Source: Halopseudomonas litoralis (lineage in GTDB: Bacteria; Pseudomonadota; Gammaproteobacteria; Pseudomonadales; Pseudomonadaceae). From it: 64,000 bases of DNA. The stretch covers positions 186,001-250,000 of the forward strand of contig NZ_LT629748.1 of the NCBI RefSeq assembly GCF_900105005.1, written 5' to 3'. Made by a program: the position numbers and the translations under genes. Positions 27,101 through 35,339 of this stretch are shown here, piece after piece; positions within the stretch are counted from its first letter, which is position 1, and every line of letters begins with the position of its first letter. The notes beneath the pieces were generated by a model, which was given only the letters and a program-made list of their open reading frames with translations, was not told where the DNA came from and did not search any database.

Positions 27101-27745
27101 ATGTCGATAAGTCGTTGTTTTTTATTTGCTTTATTGGTAGCGGCGCTGGCGGGTTGTCAGTCGGCGTATTACGGCGCTATGGAGAAAGTGGGTGTTCACA
27201 AGCGCGACATCATGGTCAATCGCGTGGAGTCGGTCCAGGAGGCGCAGACTGATGCCAAGCAACAGTTCGAATCCGCCCTGGCGCAATTTCGATCCATTAT
27301 CCAGATTAAAGACCAGGACTTGGCAGCACGCTACGACAGGTTGAACGACGAATACGAAGACAGCAAAGCTGCCGCTCAGTCAGTGACCAAGCGCATCGAT
27401 GCGGTCGAAGACGTGTCCGAGGCCTTGTTCGATGAGTGGGAGGAAGAAATCGAGCTGTACAGCAATGCCAACCTCAAGCGCCAGAGTGCAGCGAAGTTAA
27501 GTCAGACTCGGCGGCAATATCAGGGGCTCATCAAGGCGATGCGTAGCGCAGAGAGCCGCATGGAGCCCGTATTACAGGCATTCCAGGATCAGGTACTGTT
27601 TCTGAAGCATAATCTGAATGCGAGAGCCATTGACTCGTTACAAGGTGAGCTGGGGACGATAGAAACAGATGTCGCTCAGTTGATCAGGGAAATGGAAAAG
27701 TCCATTGCTGAATCAGAGGCCTTTATCAGGAGCCTCCAGGATTAA
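27101..27745 (+). CDS. DUF2959 family lipoprotein
   Basis: A 214-residue protein with a lipobox (VAALAGCQSAYYGA about residue 19). A long alpha-helical body rich in Gln, Glu and Arg follows, probably coiled coil (about residues 45-210). YYGAMEKVGVHKRDIMVNRV is the characteristic DUF2959 start. The function of the family is unknown. GGGGAAGGGCAT lies before the ATG. It lies right after the cassette array and is the first gene of normal composition. A lipid-anchored envelope protein is expected. Confidence 0.82.
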   Translation: MSISRCFLFALLVAALAGCQSAYYGAMEKVGVHKRDIMVNRVESVQEAQTDAKQQFESALAQFRSIIQIKDQDLAARYDRLNDEYEDSKAAAQSVTKRIDAVEDVSEALFDEWEEEIELYSNANLKRQSAAKLSQTRRQYQGLIKAMRSAESRMEPVLQAFQDQVLFLKHNLNARAIDSLQGELGTIETDVAQLIREMEKSIAESEAFIRSLQD

Positions 27746-27767
27746 AAGCAGGATCACCTTTCATGCA

Positions 27768-27796
27768 GGCGCTGGAGCCAACCTCACTCCAGCGCC
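27768..27796. terminator. Perfect inverted repeat after the DUF2959 gene
   Basis: GGCGCTGGAG and CTCCAGCGCC form a 10-bp perfect stem with a 9-base loop. It is followed by CTTGGGC, not a T run. It lies between convergent genes, so it could act as a terminator. Confidence 0.5.
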
Positions 27797-27828
27797 CTTG
27801 GGCTGGCCTTAAGGCCACACGCTAAACG

Positions 27829-28181
27829 TTAGCTCTGAGGTTTGATCAGGAACTTCTCCCCGGTAGCCTGTTTGCCGTACACCGAGAGCGCATCCAGCTG
27901 TAACGCACCGGCCAGGGATACTTCGTGGGTGTAGTGGCTGGCAAAGGTGGTCTTGATTTCGGCGGCTATGCGCTTGCGCATGGCGGCGGCGGTGTCCTTA
28001 CCCAGTTTCCCCAACGCATTGAACAGCAGGAAGCCGTTTACGCCCCAGGCAAAACCAAAGGTGCGGTTGAGCGTGATGGGGCCACGGTCCAGGCCGCCAT
28101 AGATATACACCTGCTTGTAGATATCAGATCCGTACACGCTGTATTCAGTCATGTTGCGCGAGACGGCGGCTTCCATGCAGG
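27829..28181 (-). pseudogene. 3' part of an NAD(P)H:quinone reductase-like gene split by IS66
   Basis: About 116 codons on the minus strand, continuing the frame of the 5' part (30600-31382) when the insertion and one copy of the target duplication are removed. It reads TCMEAAVSRN across the joint and ends in KFLIKPQS. Together the two parts encode about 375 residues of a zinc-free MDR-type (quinone oxidoreductase) protein, without other disruption. This fragment begins with an ATG of its own by chance but lacks any catalytic domain and would not fold alone. Confidence 0.88.
28174..28181. repeat. Target-site duplication of the IS66 element, left copy
   Basis: CATGCAGG immediately left of the element, identical to the copy at 30600-30607. 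An 8-bp duplication is the IS66 family length. Confidence 0.92.
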
Positions 28182-28263
28182 GTAAGCGTCTGGTGATCCC
28201 ATCTTGAGCGTCCTGCTATAGGCATCAGGATAGTGTCCACTTATTTTCTAGTGGACACTATCG

Positions 28264-28638
28264 ATGGACTCATTAAGCGTAACCACCCCTAAACGTACAC
28301 GCCGCCGTTTTTCTCCCGAATTCAAAGCCAGCATCGTTGCTCAGTGCCGTCAGCCGGACGTCTCCGTGGCCCGTATTGCCCTGGACAATGAGCTCAATGC
28401 CAACCTGGTCAGACGCTGGGTCAGTCAGGCACGAGAAGGCGGAGCACCGCTGGCAACCCCCGGGTTCATGCCAATCAACTTGCCCGCCGTCGCACCGTCT
28501 CCGGGCGGCCGGCCGGTCTCGAATGCTGGCAATACCATCCGTATCGAGATACACCGGGCCGGTGGTGCGGTTGTGGTGGAATGGCCCACAGAACAGGCCC
28601 AGCAGTGTGCCGTCCTGTTGCGGGATCTGCTGGGATGA
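28264..28638 (+). CDS. tnpA: IS66 TnpA
   Basis: A 124-residue basic protein with an N-terminal helix-turn-helix (RRRFSPEFKASIVAQCR, then VARIALDNELNANLVRRW), typical of the first IS66 gene. The tail includes AGGAVVVEWPTEQAQQCAVL. Its stop overlaps the tnpB start by four bases. Accessory to TnpC in transposition. Confidence 0.9.
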   Translation: MDSLSVTTPKRTRRRFSPEFKASIVAQCRQPDVSVARIALDNELNANLVRRWVSQAREGGAPLATPGFMPINLPAVAPSPGGRPVSNAGNTIRIEIHRAGGAVVVEWPTEQAQQCAVLLRDLLG

Positions 28639-28970
28639 TCCGCATTGATGAGATCTGGCTGGCGACCGAACCGCTGGATATGCGCGCCGGTGCCGATACG
28701 GCACTGGCGCGGGTGGTTCAGGTGTTTGGCTCGGCCAGACCTCACTGCGCCTACCTATTTGCCAACAAACGGGGCAACCGGATGAAGGTGCTGATCCATG
28801 ACGGCCTGGGTATCTGGCTGTGTGCCCGCCGACTGAACCGGGGCAAGTTCCACTGGGGCGAAGCCTGGCGCGGCGAGCGTCTGCGGCTGACCGATGAGCA
28901 AGTCATGGCGCTGGTCCAGGGGCTGCCCTGGCAGCGCCTTGGTGAGGCAGGCGTCATCTCGGTGCTGTAA
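28635..28970 (+). CDS. tnpB: IS66 TnpB (Orf2)
   Basis: A 111-residue protein starting MIRIDEIWLATEPLDMRAG and containing NKRGNRMKVLIHDGLGIWLC, both characteristic of the IS66 Orf2 family. The ATG at 28635 overlaps the tnpA stop. Required for IS66 transposition in studied members; enzyme role unclear. Confidence 0.93.
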   Translation: MIRIDEIWLATEPLDMRAGADTALARVVQVFGSARPHCAYLFANKRGNRMKVLIHDGLGIWLCARRLNRGKFHWGEAWRGERLRLTDEQVMALVQGLPWQRLGEAGVISVL

Positions 28971-29045
28971 CCACAACCTGGCCAGCAGAGCCATCACCAA
29001 ATAAGGGAATCGCGACGAGGCCTGGGGATTGGCATACTGCCAGCC

Positions 29046-30584
29046 ATGACTCAGCGACCCGACCTCAATCAACTCTCTACCGACCAGCTCCGCGCCCTCG
29101 CGATGGAGCTGCTTGATCGCGTGGAGAGCAAAGATCGGGAGTTGCATTACACCAAGGCCGTGAACGAAAAGCTCACCCATGAGCTGGCCATACTTAAACG
29201 CCACAAGTTCGCCCGTCGCAGCGAACAGCTGGATGGGCATCAAGGGCTGCTGCTGGAAGAGCTGGTGGATAGCGACATCGCAGCCATCGAGGCCGAGCTG
29301 GCCGAGCTCACAGAGGCCCTGCCTCCTGACACCAAACCCAAGCAGCAGCCCAAACGTGCGCCGCTGCCGCCAGAACTGCCCCGGACACTGATCCATCACG
29401 AGCCTGAGTCCACGCAGTGCCGCTGTGGATGTCAGCTCAAGCGTATCGGCGAAGACGTCAGCGAAAAGCTGGATTATGTGCCGGGTGTGTTTACCGTTGA
29501 ACGCCATGTCCGCGGCAAGTGGGCCTGCAACCAATGCAGCACCCTGACCCAGGCGCCGGTTCCGGCACAGGTCATCGACAAGGGCATTCCGACCTCCGGT
29601 CTGCTGGCCCAGGTACTGGTAGCCAAATACGCTGATCATCTACCGCTGTATCGCCAGGAACGCATCTTTGGCCGCGCTGGTCTCACCATTCCTCGCTCCA
29701 CCCTGGCCGAATGGGTAGGCGCTTGCGGCGTCCAGCTGCAACCGCTGGCCGATGCCCTGAGAATGGCCCTGCTGGAACACGGCGTTCTGCACGCTGATGA
29801 AACGCCGGTCAGCATGTTGGCTCCCGGCAAGAAGAAAACCCACAAAGCCTACGTCTGGGCCTACAGCACCACCCCGTTCGCTGATCTGAAAGCGGCCGTT
29901 TACGACTTCGCCCCAAGCCGGGCGGGTGAGCATGCCCGCACCTTCCTGGGTGACTGGCAAGGCAAGCTGGTGTGTGACGATTACGCTGGTTATAAGGCCG
30001 GGTTCGGCAATGGCATCATCGAGATCGGCTGCATGGCCCATGCCCGGCGCAAGTTCTACGACCTGCACGTCGCTAATCAGAGTGTGCTGGCCGAGCAGGC
30101 ACTGGAGTACATCAAACTGTTATACCAGGTCGAGCGGGAAGCCAAAGACCTGGCACCGGAACAGCGCCAGGTCATGAGGGCCACACAAGCCAAACCTATT
30201 GCCGAGGCGCTGCATAAATGGATGCTGGCCCAGCGGGAAAAGGTGCCGGACGGGACAGGGACAGCCAGAGCTCTGGATTACAGCCTGAAGCGCTGGGCAG
30301 CACTGACACGTTACCTGGATGACGGGGCTGTACCGATCGATAACAACTGGGTTGAAAACCAGATCCGGCCTTGGGCACTGGGCCGCTCCAACTGGCTGTT
30401 CGCCGGATCGCTACGCAGTGGTCAGCGTGCCGCGGCCATCATGACCCTGATCCAGTCCGCCAAACTGAATGGGTATGATCCCTATGCCTATCTGAAGGAT
30501 GTGCTGACCCGACTGCCGACGCAGAAGAACAGCGCTATCAATGAATTACTGCCGCACAACTGGAAGCCGGCTATCAACCTGTGA
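29046..30584 (+). CDS. tnpC: IS66 transposase TnpC
   Basis: A 512-residue transposase with an N-terminal leucine-zipper-like region, a Zn-finger type segment (CRCGCQLKRIG, later CNQCS), and the DDE catalytic domain with LHADETPVSML, VCDDYAGYKAGF and the C-terminal IDNNWVENQIRPWALGR. Full length for the family, ending 15 bases from the right inverted repeat. Confidence 0.94.
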   Translation: MTQRPDLNQLSTDQLRALAMELLDRVESKDRELHYTKAVNEKLTHELAILKRHKFARRSEQLDGHQGLLLEELVDSDIAAIEAELAELTEALPPDTKPKQQPKRAPLPPELPRTLIHHEPESTQCRCGCQLKRIGEDVSEKLDYVPGVFTVERHVRGKWACNQCSTLTQAPVPAQVIDKGIPTSGLLAQVLVAKYADHLPLYRQERIFGRAGLTIPRSTLAEWVGACGVQLQPLADALRMALLEHGVLHADETPVSMLAPGKKKTHKAYVWAYSTTPFADLKAAVYDFAPSRAGEHARTFLGDWQGKLVCDDYAGYKAGFGNGIIEIGCMAHARRKFYDLHVANQSVLAEQALEYIKLLYQVEREAKDLAPEQRQVMRATQAKPIAEALHKWMLAQREKVPDGTGTARALDYSLKRWAALTRYLDDGAVPIDNNWVENQIRPWALGRSNWLFAGSLRSGQRAAAIMTLIQSAKLNGYDPYAYLKDVLTRLPTQKNSAINELLPHNWKPAINL

Positions 30585-30599
30585 TTGCCGGACGCTTAC

Positions 30600-30607
30600 C
30601 ATGCAGG
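30600..30607. repeat. Target-site duplication of the IS66 element, right copy
   Basis: CATGCAGG directly after the right end, identical to 28174-28181. Confidence 0.92.
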
Positions 30608-31382
30608 TGAGGATGTTGCTGGTCAAGCGTCCGCCACCGATAGGGTCGAAAGCGATGGTCGCGCCGGTGTCGATAAGTGCCTGGGTCAGGTCTGCCATAA
30701 AGCTGTCGCTGCTGGAGTTGACCACGTATTTGGCACCCAGGTCGCGCAACAATGCTTCCTGTTCCGGCTTGCGGACGATATTGACCAGGTCGATGCCGTC
30801 GGCGATGCAGATGCGGTTGAGCATTTGTCCGAGGTTGGAGGCGGCGGCCGCGTGGACGATGGCCTTGTGACCTTCGGCGCGCATGGTTTCTACCATAGCC
30901 AGTGCAGTAAGCGGATTAACAAAGCTGGAGGCGGCTTCGACTGCCGTGGTACCCGGCTCCAGTTCCAGACAGCTTTGAACATTGGCACACAGATATTTGC
31001 GGTAGCTACCACCGCCAATGAAGGCAACGGTTTTGCCCATCAGGCTTTGCGCAGCAGCTGATGAGCCAGCCGCGACGACGGTACCGGCGCCTTCGTTGCC
31101 CACGGGAATGGATTTGCCCACCCGCTTTTTAACGGCACCCATGAACTTCGCCGGGACATCGGCACTTATGACGGGGCGGTCGGCGCTACCGGATTGCCGG
31201 GCAGTTGTCATGTCGGCTACGCTGAACATCACTCCCAGGTCAGACGGGTTGATGGGCGCGGCTTCGACGCGGATGACCACTTGGTTTTCGCCTGGCTGCG
31301 GGATCTCGATCTCGCGCAGGGCAAGCTCCAGTTTGTTGTTTTCGCTAATGGTCGAAGTCAGTTCGATATTGGTATCTGACAC
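30600..31382 (-). pseudogene. 5' part of an NAD(P)H:quinone reductase-like gene split by IS66
   Basis: The gene starts with GTG at 31382, with AGGAG six bases upstream; an upstream ATG at 31565 has no support. It contains the GroES-like N-terminal domain (VVIRVEAAPINPSDLGVMF), a GNEGAGTVVAAG segment and the Rossmann region (AIVHAAAASNLGQMLNRI, then YVVNSSSDSFMADLTQALI). The coding frame runs into the insertion after ILTC and then resumes at 28173. Members are zinc-independent alcohol dehydrogenase/quinone reductase-type oxidoreductases; the substrate is not known. Confidence 0.88.
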
Positions 31383-31834
31383 TTTATTCTCCTGAAACGT
31401 TAAGTGGTCTGGTGCTTCGCTACCGTTGTTACCGCACAAGATGCGGGGCAAACCCTTGGCGCCTGCTTGATCCGCGTGGCTGGACTGTCTGATCGTAGAG
31501 ATCAATGGGTAGAGTAGCTGACTTATGCGGTCAGTTTCCGTAAGAACTGCAGGCCACCATGACACGATTCACGCTTGGGCCACGTCCAACGCAATACCAT
31601 TTGCGGATGCGTGGGGATGTAATCGAAGGGACGATCGCGCTCTGAGCATAAAAGAACATTTTACGCATGGGCGAGCCGGCGAATGGTGCCCGGTCTGCTG
31701 TGACTCAGGCTATGTTTCAAGACTGGCCGGGCGCGAGTCAAGGCCAAGGGGTGGGTTGCAGGCGCAGAATTTAGTGCAAATGCGCATAACAATGTCTACT
31801 GTTGTTCGTAAAACTGACGTCATGGGAGAGATCG
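31383..31834. other. Intergenic segment before DUF305 gene
   Basis: About 450 bases with no convincing gene. It would hold the promoters of the divergent split reductase and DUF305 genes, but no clear operator is visible. Confidence 0.4.
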
Positions 31835-32305
31835 ATGCATTCATACAGAAATTTCATCCTGATGATAGTGTGTTCTTCCACACTGATGTTCTGTTTGATG
31901 TACCTAAATACTTATCAATTTAGCCACGTTTGGTTTAGTCAAACTCGCATGTTCATGACATTCATCATGGCAGGCTGCATGGCGCTAGTAATGCTCTTCT
32001 TCATGCGCCACATGTACAAAAACCGGAAGGCCAACTTCGCTATTGTAATAGGCAGCGTTGCCCTGATGGGCCTTGGCTTGTGGCTCGTTCGCAGTCAAGG
32101 AACTGTTGATGATGTCGCCTGGATGAAAGCTATGATTCCGCACCATTCAATAGCAATCCTGACAAGCGAGCGGGCCAATATCACCGACCCGCGTGCTAGG
32201 AAACTCGCTGATGATATCATCGAGACGCAGCGCCGGGAGATTGCCGAGATGGAGTTTCTGATCCAGGACATAAGCAGCCAATCCGAAAACGGATTACGCG
32301 AGTGA
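31835..32305 (+). CDS. DUF305 family membrane protein, copy 1
   Basis: A 156-residue protein with three N-terminal transmembrane helices (about residues 8-25, 37-58 and 67-84) followed by a short DUF305 domain. Markers are WMKAMIPHHSIAILTSERA and RKLADDIIETQRREIAEM. The PHHS motif is the hallmark of DUF305, a ferritin-like family often found near copper or metal resistance genes; function not established. Very similar to the second copy at 53736 (same length, same order). The ATG at 31835 follows GGGAGAG and is preferred over an upstream out-of-frame ATG. Confidence 0.85.
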   Translation: MHSYRNFILMIVCSSTLMFCLMYLNTYQFSHVWFSQTRMFMTFIMAGCMALVMLFFMRHMYKNRKANFAIVIGSVALMGLGLWLVRSQGTVDDVAWMKAMIPHHSIAILTSERANITDPRARKLADDIIETQRREIAEMEFLIQDISSQSENGLRE

Positions 32306-32370
32306 CGTCTATTCATGCCGAAGCTGTTGGCAGAATAGCATTGCAACTTTTGTGGTGGGAGCCTAGTTAG

Positions 32371-32673
32371 AAACGGCTGACACCACAGGCTAATGGCATC
32401 CAGGTCGTCGTTCCAGATGAGCTTCAGCGGGAGCGGATTCATTTGGTGATTTATAAGGAGTTGTGCCTAGGTGTGGTCAAGCCTGAATCAAAAGCTGATT
32501 ATCTGGGGGTAATCGCTTCTCTGGCCGAGCGTGGCGCCCAAGGGGTAATCCTTGGCTGTACGGAGATTGGATTGTTGATTCAGGACGCTGATACTGACGT
32601 TCGGCTCTATGACACGACGCAAATACATGCAGAGCAAGCAGTGCAATATGCCTTCCATGCCAGACAAAAATAA
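32371..32673 (+). pseudogene. Truncated aspartate/glutamate racemase
   Basis: An open frame of 101 codons after a TAG corresponds to the C-terminal half of a Asp/Glu racemase: GIQVVVPDELQRERIHLVIY, later GVILGCTEIGLLI with the second catalytic Cys, and HAEQAVQYAF. The N-terminal half with the first Cys and the start codon is missing, so it cannot be active. The next gene starts inside its 3' end. Upstream sequence is unrelated, which suggests deletion. Confidence 0.72.
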
Positions 32674-33253
32674 CCAGGGCTGGGAAGCCTTCTATGCTGC
32701 CAATCAAGATCGTGCGGCCTCGCCATTGCTCCGTCGCGCTCTGGGCCCCGACTGTCGGCCGCGCGGCAATGCCCATGCCGTCGACCTCGGCTGCGGCGCC
32801 GGCCTGGAGACAGCCATGCTGTTGAACACAGGATGGGATGTTCTGGCTGTTGATAAGGAGCCTGGGGCTATCGCCCGCTTGGAAGCGCTGAAGACTGCCC
32901 ACCTCGGTTCTCGGCTGACGACGCTTGAGGCTCGATTTGAAGAGCTGCGAAGCTTGCCATCTTCCGCTCTCGTTCACGCAGGGCTTAGCCTGCCTTTCTG
33001 CGCGCCGCTGGACTTTGCCCAGCTGTGGGCATTGATCCAATCATCGCTGGAGCCCGGCGGCGTATTCGTTGGCCATCTCTTCGGCGATAGGCATGAATGG
33101 TCCACGCATTCCAAGATGAGCTTTCACACGAGACGCGAAGTCGAAGATTTGTGCAGCGGTTGGACGATCGAACTTCTACGCGAATCCGAGGGTGATGGTG
33201 GGCTTGTACCGCACCATTGGCATCGGTTCGACCTTATCGTCCGGAAACCCTAG
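32648..33253 (+). CDS. Class I SAM-dependent methyltransferase
   Basis: A 201-residue protein with SAM motif I as AVDLGCGAGLETAML, motif II region VLAVDKEPGAIARL, and a later PPGG-like turn in LEPGGVFVGHLFGD. The Rossmann fold is complete. The substrate is unknown. The ATG at 32648 or 32657 is used; no strong ribosome binding site is seen, because the start lies in the racemase remnant. A following DUF1810 gene is 28 bases downstream on the same strand. Confidence 0.8.
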   Translation: MPSMPDKNNQGWEAFYAANQDRAASPLLRRALGPDCRPRGNAHAVDLGCGAGLETAMLLNTGWDVLAVDKEPGAIARLEALKTAHLGSRLTTLEARFEELRSLPSSALVHAGLSLPFCAPLDFAQLWALIQSSLEPGGVFVGHLFGDRHEWSTHSKMSFHTRREVEDLCSGWTIELLRESEGDGGLVPHHWHRFDLIVRKP

Positions 33254-33281
33254 TCTGAGAACAACATCCACCGGAGGACCC

Positions 33282-33719
33282 ATGACCAACGATTTTGACC
33301 TGAGCCGATTCACCGACGCCCAGCAATCCTCATACGCCACGGCCCTGGCGGAGCTGCGCGCTGGCCACAAGCGCACACACTGGATCTGGTATGTGTTCCC
33401 CCAGCTACGGGGGCTGGGGCGCAGTTCTACTGCTGAGCGTTATGGCCTGACCGGGCTGGCGGAGGCCCGCGCCTACCTTGCGCACCCGGTGCTGGGGGAG
33501 CGGCTTCGTGAAGCGACAGAGGCGGTATTGGTGCATGAGGCCAAGGGCGCGAACTCGGTGTTGGGCGAGCTGGATGCAATGAAGTTCCGGTCCTGCCTGA
33601 CGCTGTTCTCGCTCGCTGATCCGTCGGAGCCGCTTTTTCGCCGTGCGCTAGAGGTTTTCTTTGGCGGGCAGTTGGATGAGCAGACGCTCAAGTTGCTGCA
33701 AGCGCAGTGTGGCAGCTGA
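33282..33719 (+). CDS. DUF1810 family protein
   Basis: A 145-residue protein starting after CGGAGGA, with DLSRFTDAQQSSYATALAEL and the family hallmark HWIWYVFPQLRGLGRS, then LDAMKFRSCLTLF. DUF1810 (calpastatin-named) proteins are widespread in bacteria and small soluble; the function is unknown, though the family has been linked to macro-domain/ADP-ribose-type proteins in some genomes. Complete in length. Confidence 0.85.
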   Translation: MTNDFDLSRFTDAQQSSYATALAELRAGHKRTHWIWYVFPQLRGLGRSSTAERYGLTGLAEARAYLAHPVLGERLREATEAVLVHEAKGANSVLGELDAMKFRSCLTLFSLADPSEPLFRRALEVFFGGQLDEQTLKLLQAQCGS

Positions 33720-33851
33720 CAGCTTGGCCACGAGTCCCCGGCATGACTTTGGCTGCAGCTAATTGTCCTGCTGCGGGCTTTGGCATATTGTATGGCGACG
33801 GCACGAGTGGAAGGTGCTGTTAGTAAGTTGTTCAATCAAAGGGAGTTGGTA

Positions 33852-34061
33852 ATGGAATACAAAGTGGTTATTTATCAGGAAGGTATGCTTGGGTCGCTGT
33901 TGTTGGGTGGGTCGAAGGTCAACCCGCTCAAGTTTTCTGACTTCTTGAACAAGAACAGCTCCGAGGGCTGGCGAGTCCAGACCATGGAGAAGGACATCCG
34001 CCGGATGCTGCTGTTCTGGAAGCGCGAAGCCTATGTGGTCATCCTCGGTAGGGACAAATGA
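33852..34061 (+). CDS. DUF4177-like small protein
   Basis: A 69-residue protein, start at 33852 after GGGAGTTGG. The pattern MEYKVV...LNKNSSEGWRVQ...VVILGR resembles DUF4177 proteins. Its stop overlaps the next small gene start (ATGA), so the two are coupled. Function unknown. Confidence 0.7.
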   Translation: MEYKVVIYQEGMLGSLLLGGSKVNPLKFSDFLNKNSSEGWRVQTMEKDIRRMLLFWKREAYVVILGRDK

Positions 34062-34270
34062 AGTACGGGTCGATCATTTGCACCGGCCTGTTCGTATTAG
34101 GGGTGGCGCTATCTCTCGTGCAGTTATGGTTTGCACCGCTTGATCCGGCGTTGTTTTTCAAGCTGATCATAACGATTACTGCACTGTTCGTTGTCGCTCT
34201 GGGCATTACCCTGGTGTTCAAGGAATACCTGTCGGAAAAGGAGATGAAGAAAAAGGGATTTATCGACTGA
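34058..34270 (+). CDS. Small two-helix membrane protein
   Basis: A 70-residue protein with two transmembrane helices (about residues 5-25 and 32-55) and a charged C-terminus (EKEMKKKGF). Overlaps the DUF4177-like gene by four bases. No family recognised. Confidence 0.65.
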   Translation: MKYGSIICTGLFVLGVALSLVQLWFAPLDPALFFKLIITITALFVVALGITLVFKEYLSEKEMKKKGFID

Positions 34271-34372
34271 CTGATGTTTATGGTCCGGCGGGTATGCGAC
34301 TGCGTATTCGCTCGGTCTGATCTCGATATCAATCTACATTCTTTGTCTCAAGGCCCACCGGGGAGGCGCGCC

Positions 34373-34537
34373 ATGAAACCTCGAATCAGTGTAATCACCC
34401 TGGGCGTGGATGACCTCGATCGCGCGCTGGTGTTCTACCGGGACGGGCTTGGCTTCAATACCGACGGCATCATTGGTCACGTAATAAAGGGGTCAGGTAC
34501 ATATACGCATGTGTATCACTTCGCCACAAACGTCTAA
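34373..34537 (+). pseudogene. VOC/glyoxalase-family gene truncated by a repeat
   Basis: The N-terminal 37 residues, beginning MKPRISVITLGVDDLDRALV and ending in GIIG, are a clear start of a vicinal oxygen chelate (glyoxalase/bleomycin resistance) protein with RBS GGGGAGG upstream. At 34483 the coding sequence meets the 25-bp direct repeat and the family match ends. The frame then runs into attC site 8 and stops at 34537. About two thirds of the domain is missing. Confidence 0.75.
34483..34507. repeat. 25-bp direct repeat, left copy
   Basis: Begins AATAAAGGGGTCAGGTACAT and is identical to 35238-35262. The two copies bracket attC site 8 and the toxin-antitoxin genes. At the right copy the tail GTACATATACGGG is repeated once more. 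GGGGTCAG-type short repeats are found near mobile-element junctions in many gammaproteobacteria; the element behind them is not identified here. Confidence 0.75.
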
Positions 34538-34603
34538 CCATTCCATTGAGCGGATGTCCGACCGGATGCACCGGCCGGCCACCGCTCATGTCAAACGTTA
34601 GGG
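34532..34603 (+). repeat. attC site 8 (isolated)
   Basis: GTCTAAC at 34532 and GTTAGGG at 34597, 72 bp, with TGAGCGG pairing with CCGCTCA and GTCCG with a GC-rich centre. Same form as the array sites but 7.6 kb away. The toxin stop codon on the other strand falls inside its right core. Confidence 0.8.
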
Positions 34604-34870
34604 CTGGTCGTAGTGCCCGCCGATGGCGAATATGTAAATGGACTTCTCGTCAAATCGATATATAAGCCGATCTTTCTGCGAAATCCGTTTTGACCATAGG
34701 CCAGCAAGATTGTGCTTGAGTGGCTCGGGCTTACCCAGCCCCGATGACGGATCCTCAGACCGGAGTATGTCTTTGAGTAGTTTACATAGGGCCTTGTGTA
34801 GCCGCTTGTCCTTTTCGCGCATGGCCTCATACGCTTCCCAGGTATTACCCTCAAATACCAGTGATCTCAT
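34598..34870 (-). CDS. yoeB: YoeB/Txe-family toxin
   Basis: A 90-residue protein of the RelE superfamily, YoeB branch. Typical residues are the start LVFEGNTWEAYEAMREKDKR, the motif PEPLKHNLAGLWSKRIS and the end YIFAIGGHYDQP with the C-terminal His-Tyr. YoeB toxins cleave mRNA at the ribosome and are neutralised by YefM. The ATG at 34870 overlaps the antitoxin gene by 20 bases. Read opposite to the attC-adjacent direction, which is not unusual for TA genes with own promoters. Confidence 0.9.
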   Translation of the reverse strand: MRSLVFEGNTWEAYEAMREKDKRLHKALCKLLKDILRSEDPSSGLGKPEPLKHNLAGLWSKRISQKDRLIYRFDEKSIYIFAIGGHYDQP

Positions 34871-35123
34871 TCATCTGCTCGTCAGTCGGTTTGTATCCTT
34901 GTCCCTGGGCATGGGTTTCAAGGGAGTCGGCTATCTGCTGCATTAGACTCTTGCTTTGAAAGACGTGAAGGGTTTCCTGCTCGCGCTCCCAGTCTTCGGC
35001 GCTTATAACCACAAAGGCCTCACCTGCTCGTCGAGTCACCTTGAGAGGCTCATGCCGGCTAACTGCTTGCTCTACAAGGGCTTTCAGGTTGTCCCTGAAT
35101 TTGTTTACGCTGACTGTATCCAT
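34851..35123 (-). CDS. yefM: YefM/Phd-family antitoxin
   Basis: A 90-residue protein beginning MDTVSVNKFRDNLKALVEQA with the Phd/YefM DNA-binding N-terminus and an unstructured C-terminus ending MNEITGI, as needed for binding YoeB. It precedes the toxin, with overlapping reading frames, and would autoregulate the promoter upstream at about 35130-35165. Confidence 0.9.
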   Translation of the reverse strand: MDTVSVNKFRDNLKALVEQAVSRHEPLKVTRRAGEAFVVISAEDWEREQETLHVFQSKSLMQQIADSLETHAQGQGYKPTDEQMNEITGI

Positions 35124-35169
35124 GATCGCTCTCTTGTGTACGGAAACTCCGTACGATTGTACAGCAAAG

Positions 35170-35237
35170 GCCCAAACAAGGCCAAGCCCACAGCGACAGC
35201 TTCTCCGCAGCGGCTTCGCCTACACTACAGAGCTGCG
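35170..35237 (+). repeat. Possible truncated attC
   Basis: CCCAAAC near 35170 followed by a GC-rich palindromic segment (GCCAAGCCCACAGC, GCAGCGGCTTCGCC) looks like the left half of an attC whose GTTRRRY end has been replaced by the right direct repeat. Uncertain. Confidence 0.35.
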
Positions 35238-35262
35238 AATAAAGGGGTCAGGTACATATACG
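35238..35262. repeat. 25-bp direct repeat, right copy
   Basis: Identical to 34483-34507, followed by GGGTACATATACGGG, a partial tandem copy of its end. Confidence 0.75.
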
Positions 35263-35339
35263 GGTACATATACGGGCAGCGGTGTGTGCAGAATCATCTA
35301 GCGTTGTGCTGATTCTAGGGCCCGTATCAGGGGCCGCCG

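Larger units (their letters stand above)
28182..30599 (+). mobile_element. Complete IS66-family insertion sequence, 2,418 bp
   Basis: Bounded by imperfect inverted repeats starting GTAAGCGTC at 28182 and ending GACGCTTAC at 30599; 16 of the first 20 positions match. An identical 8-bp duplication lies on each side. It contains tnpA, tnpB and tnpC in one orientation with tnpA/tnpB overlapping, the standard IS66 organisation. All three frames are intact, so it may still be mobile, and the insertion could be recent because the interrupted gene shows no other damage. Confidence 0.93.

Noticed and set aside
27004..27252. An 82-codon open frame overlapping the start of the DUF2959 gene
   Set aside because: Out of frame with the supported lipoprotein gene and without family content.
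28755..29639. Minus-strand frames within the IS66 element
   Set aside because: Antisense of tnpB and tnpC.
31525..31923. A 132-codon frame across the DUF305 start
   Set aside because: Reads in another frame over the conserved DUF305 start; the paralogue at 53736 supports the other frame.
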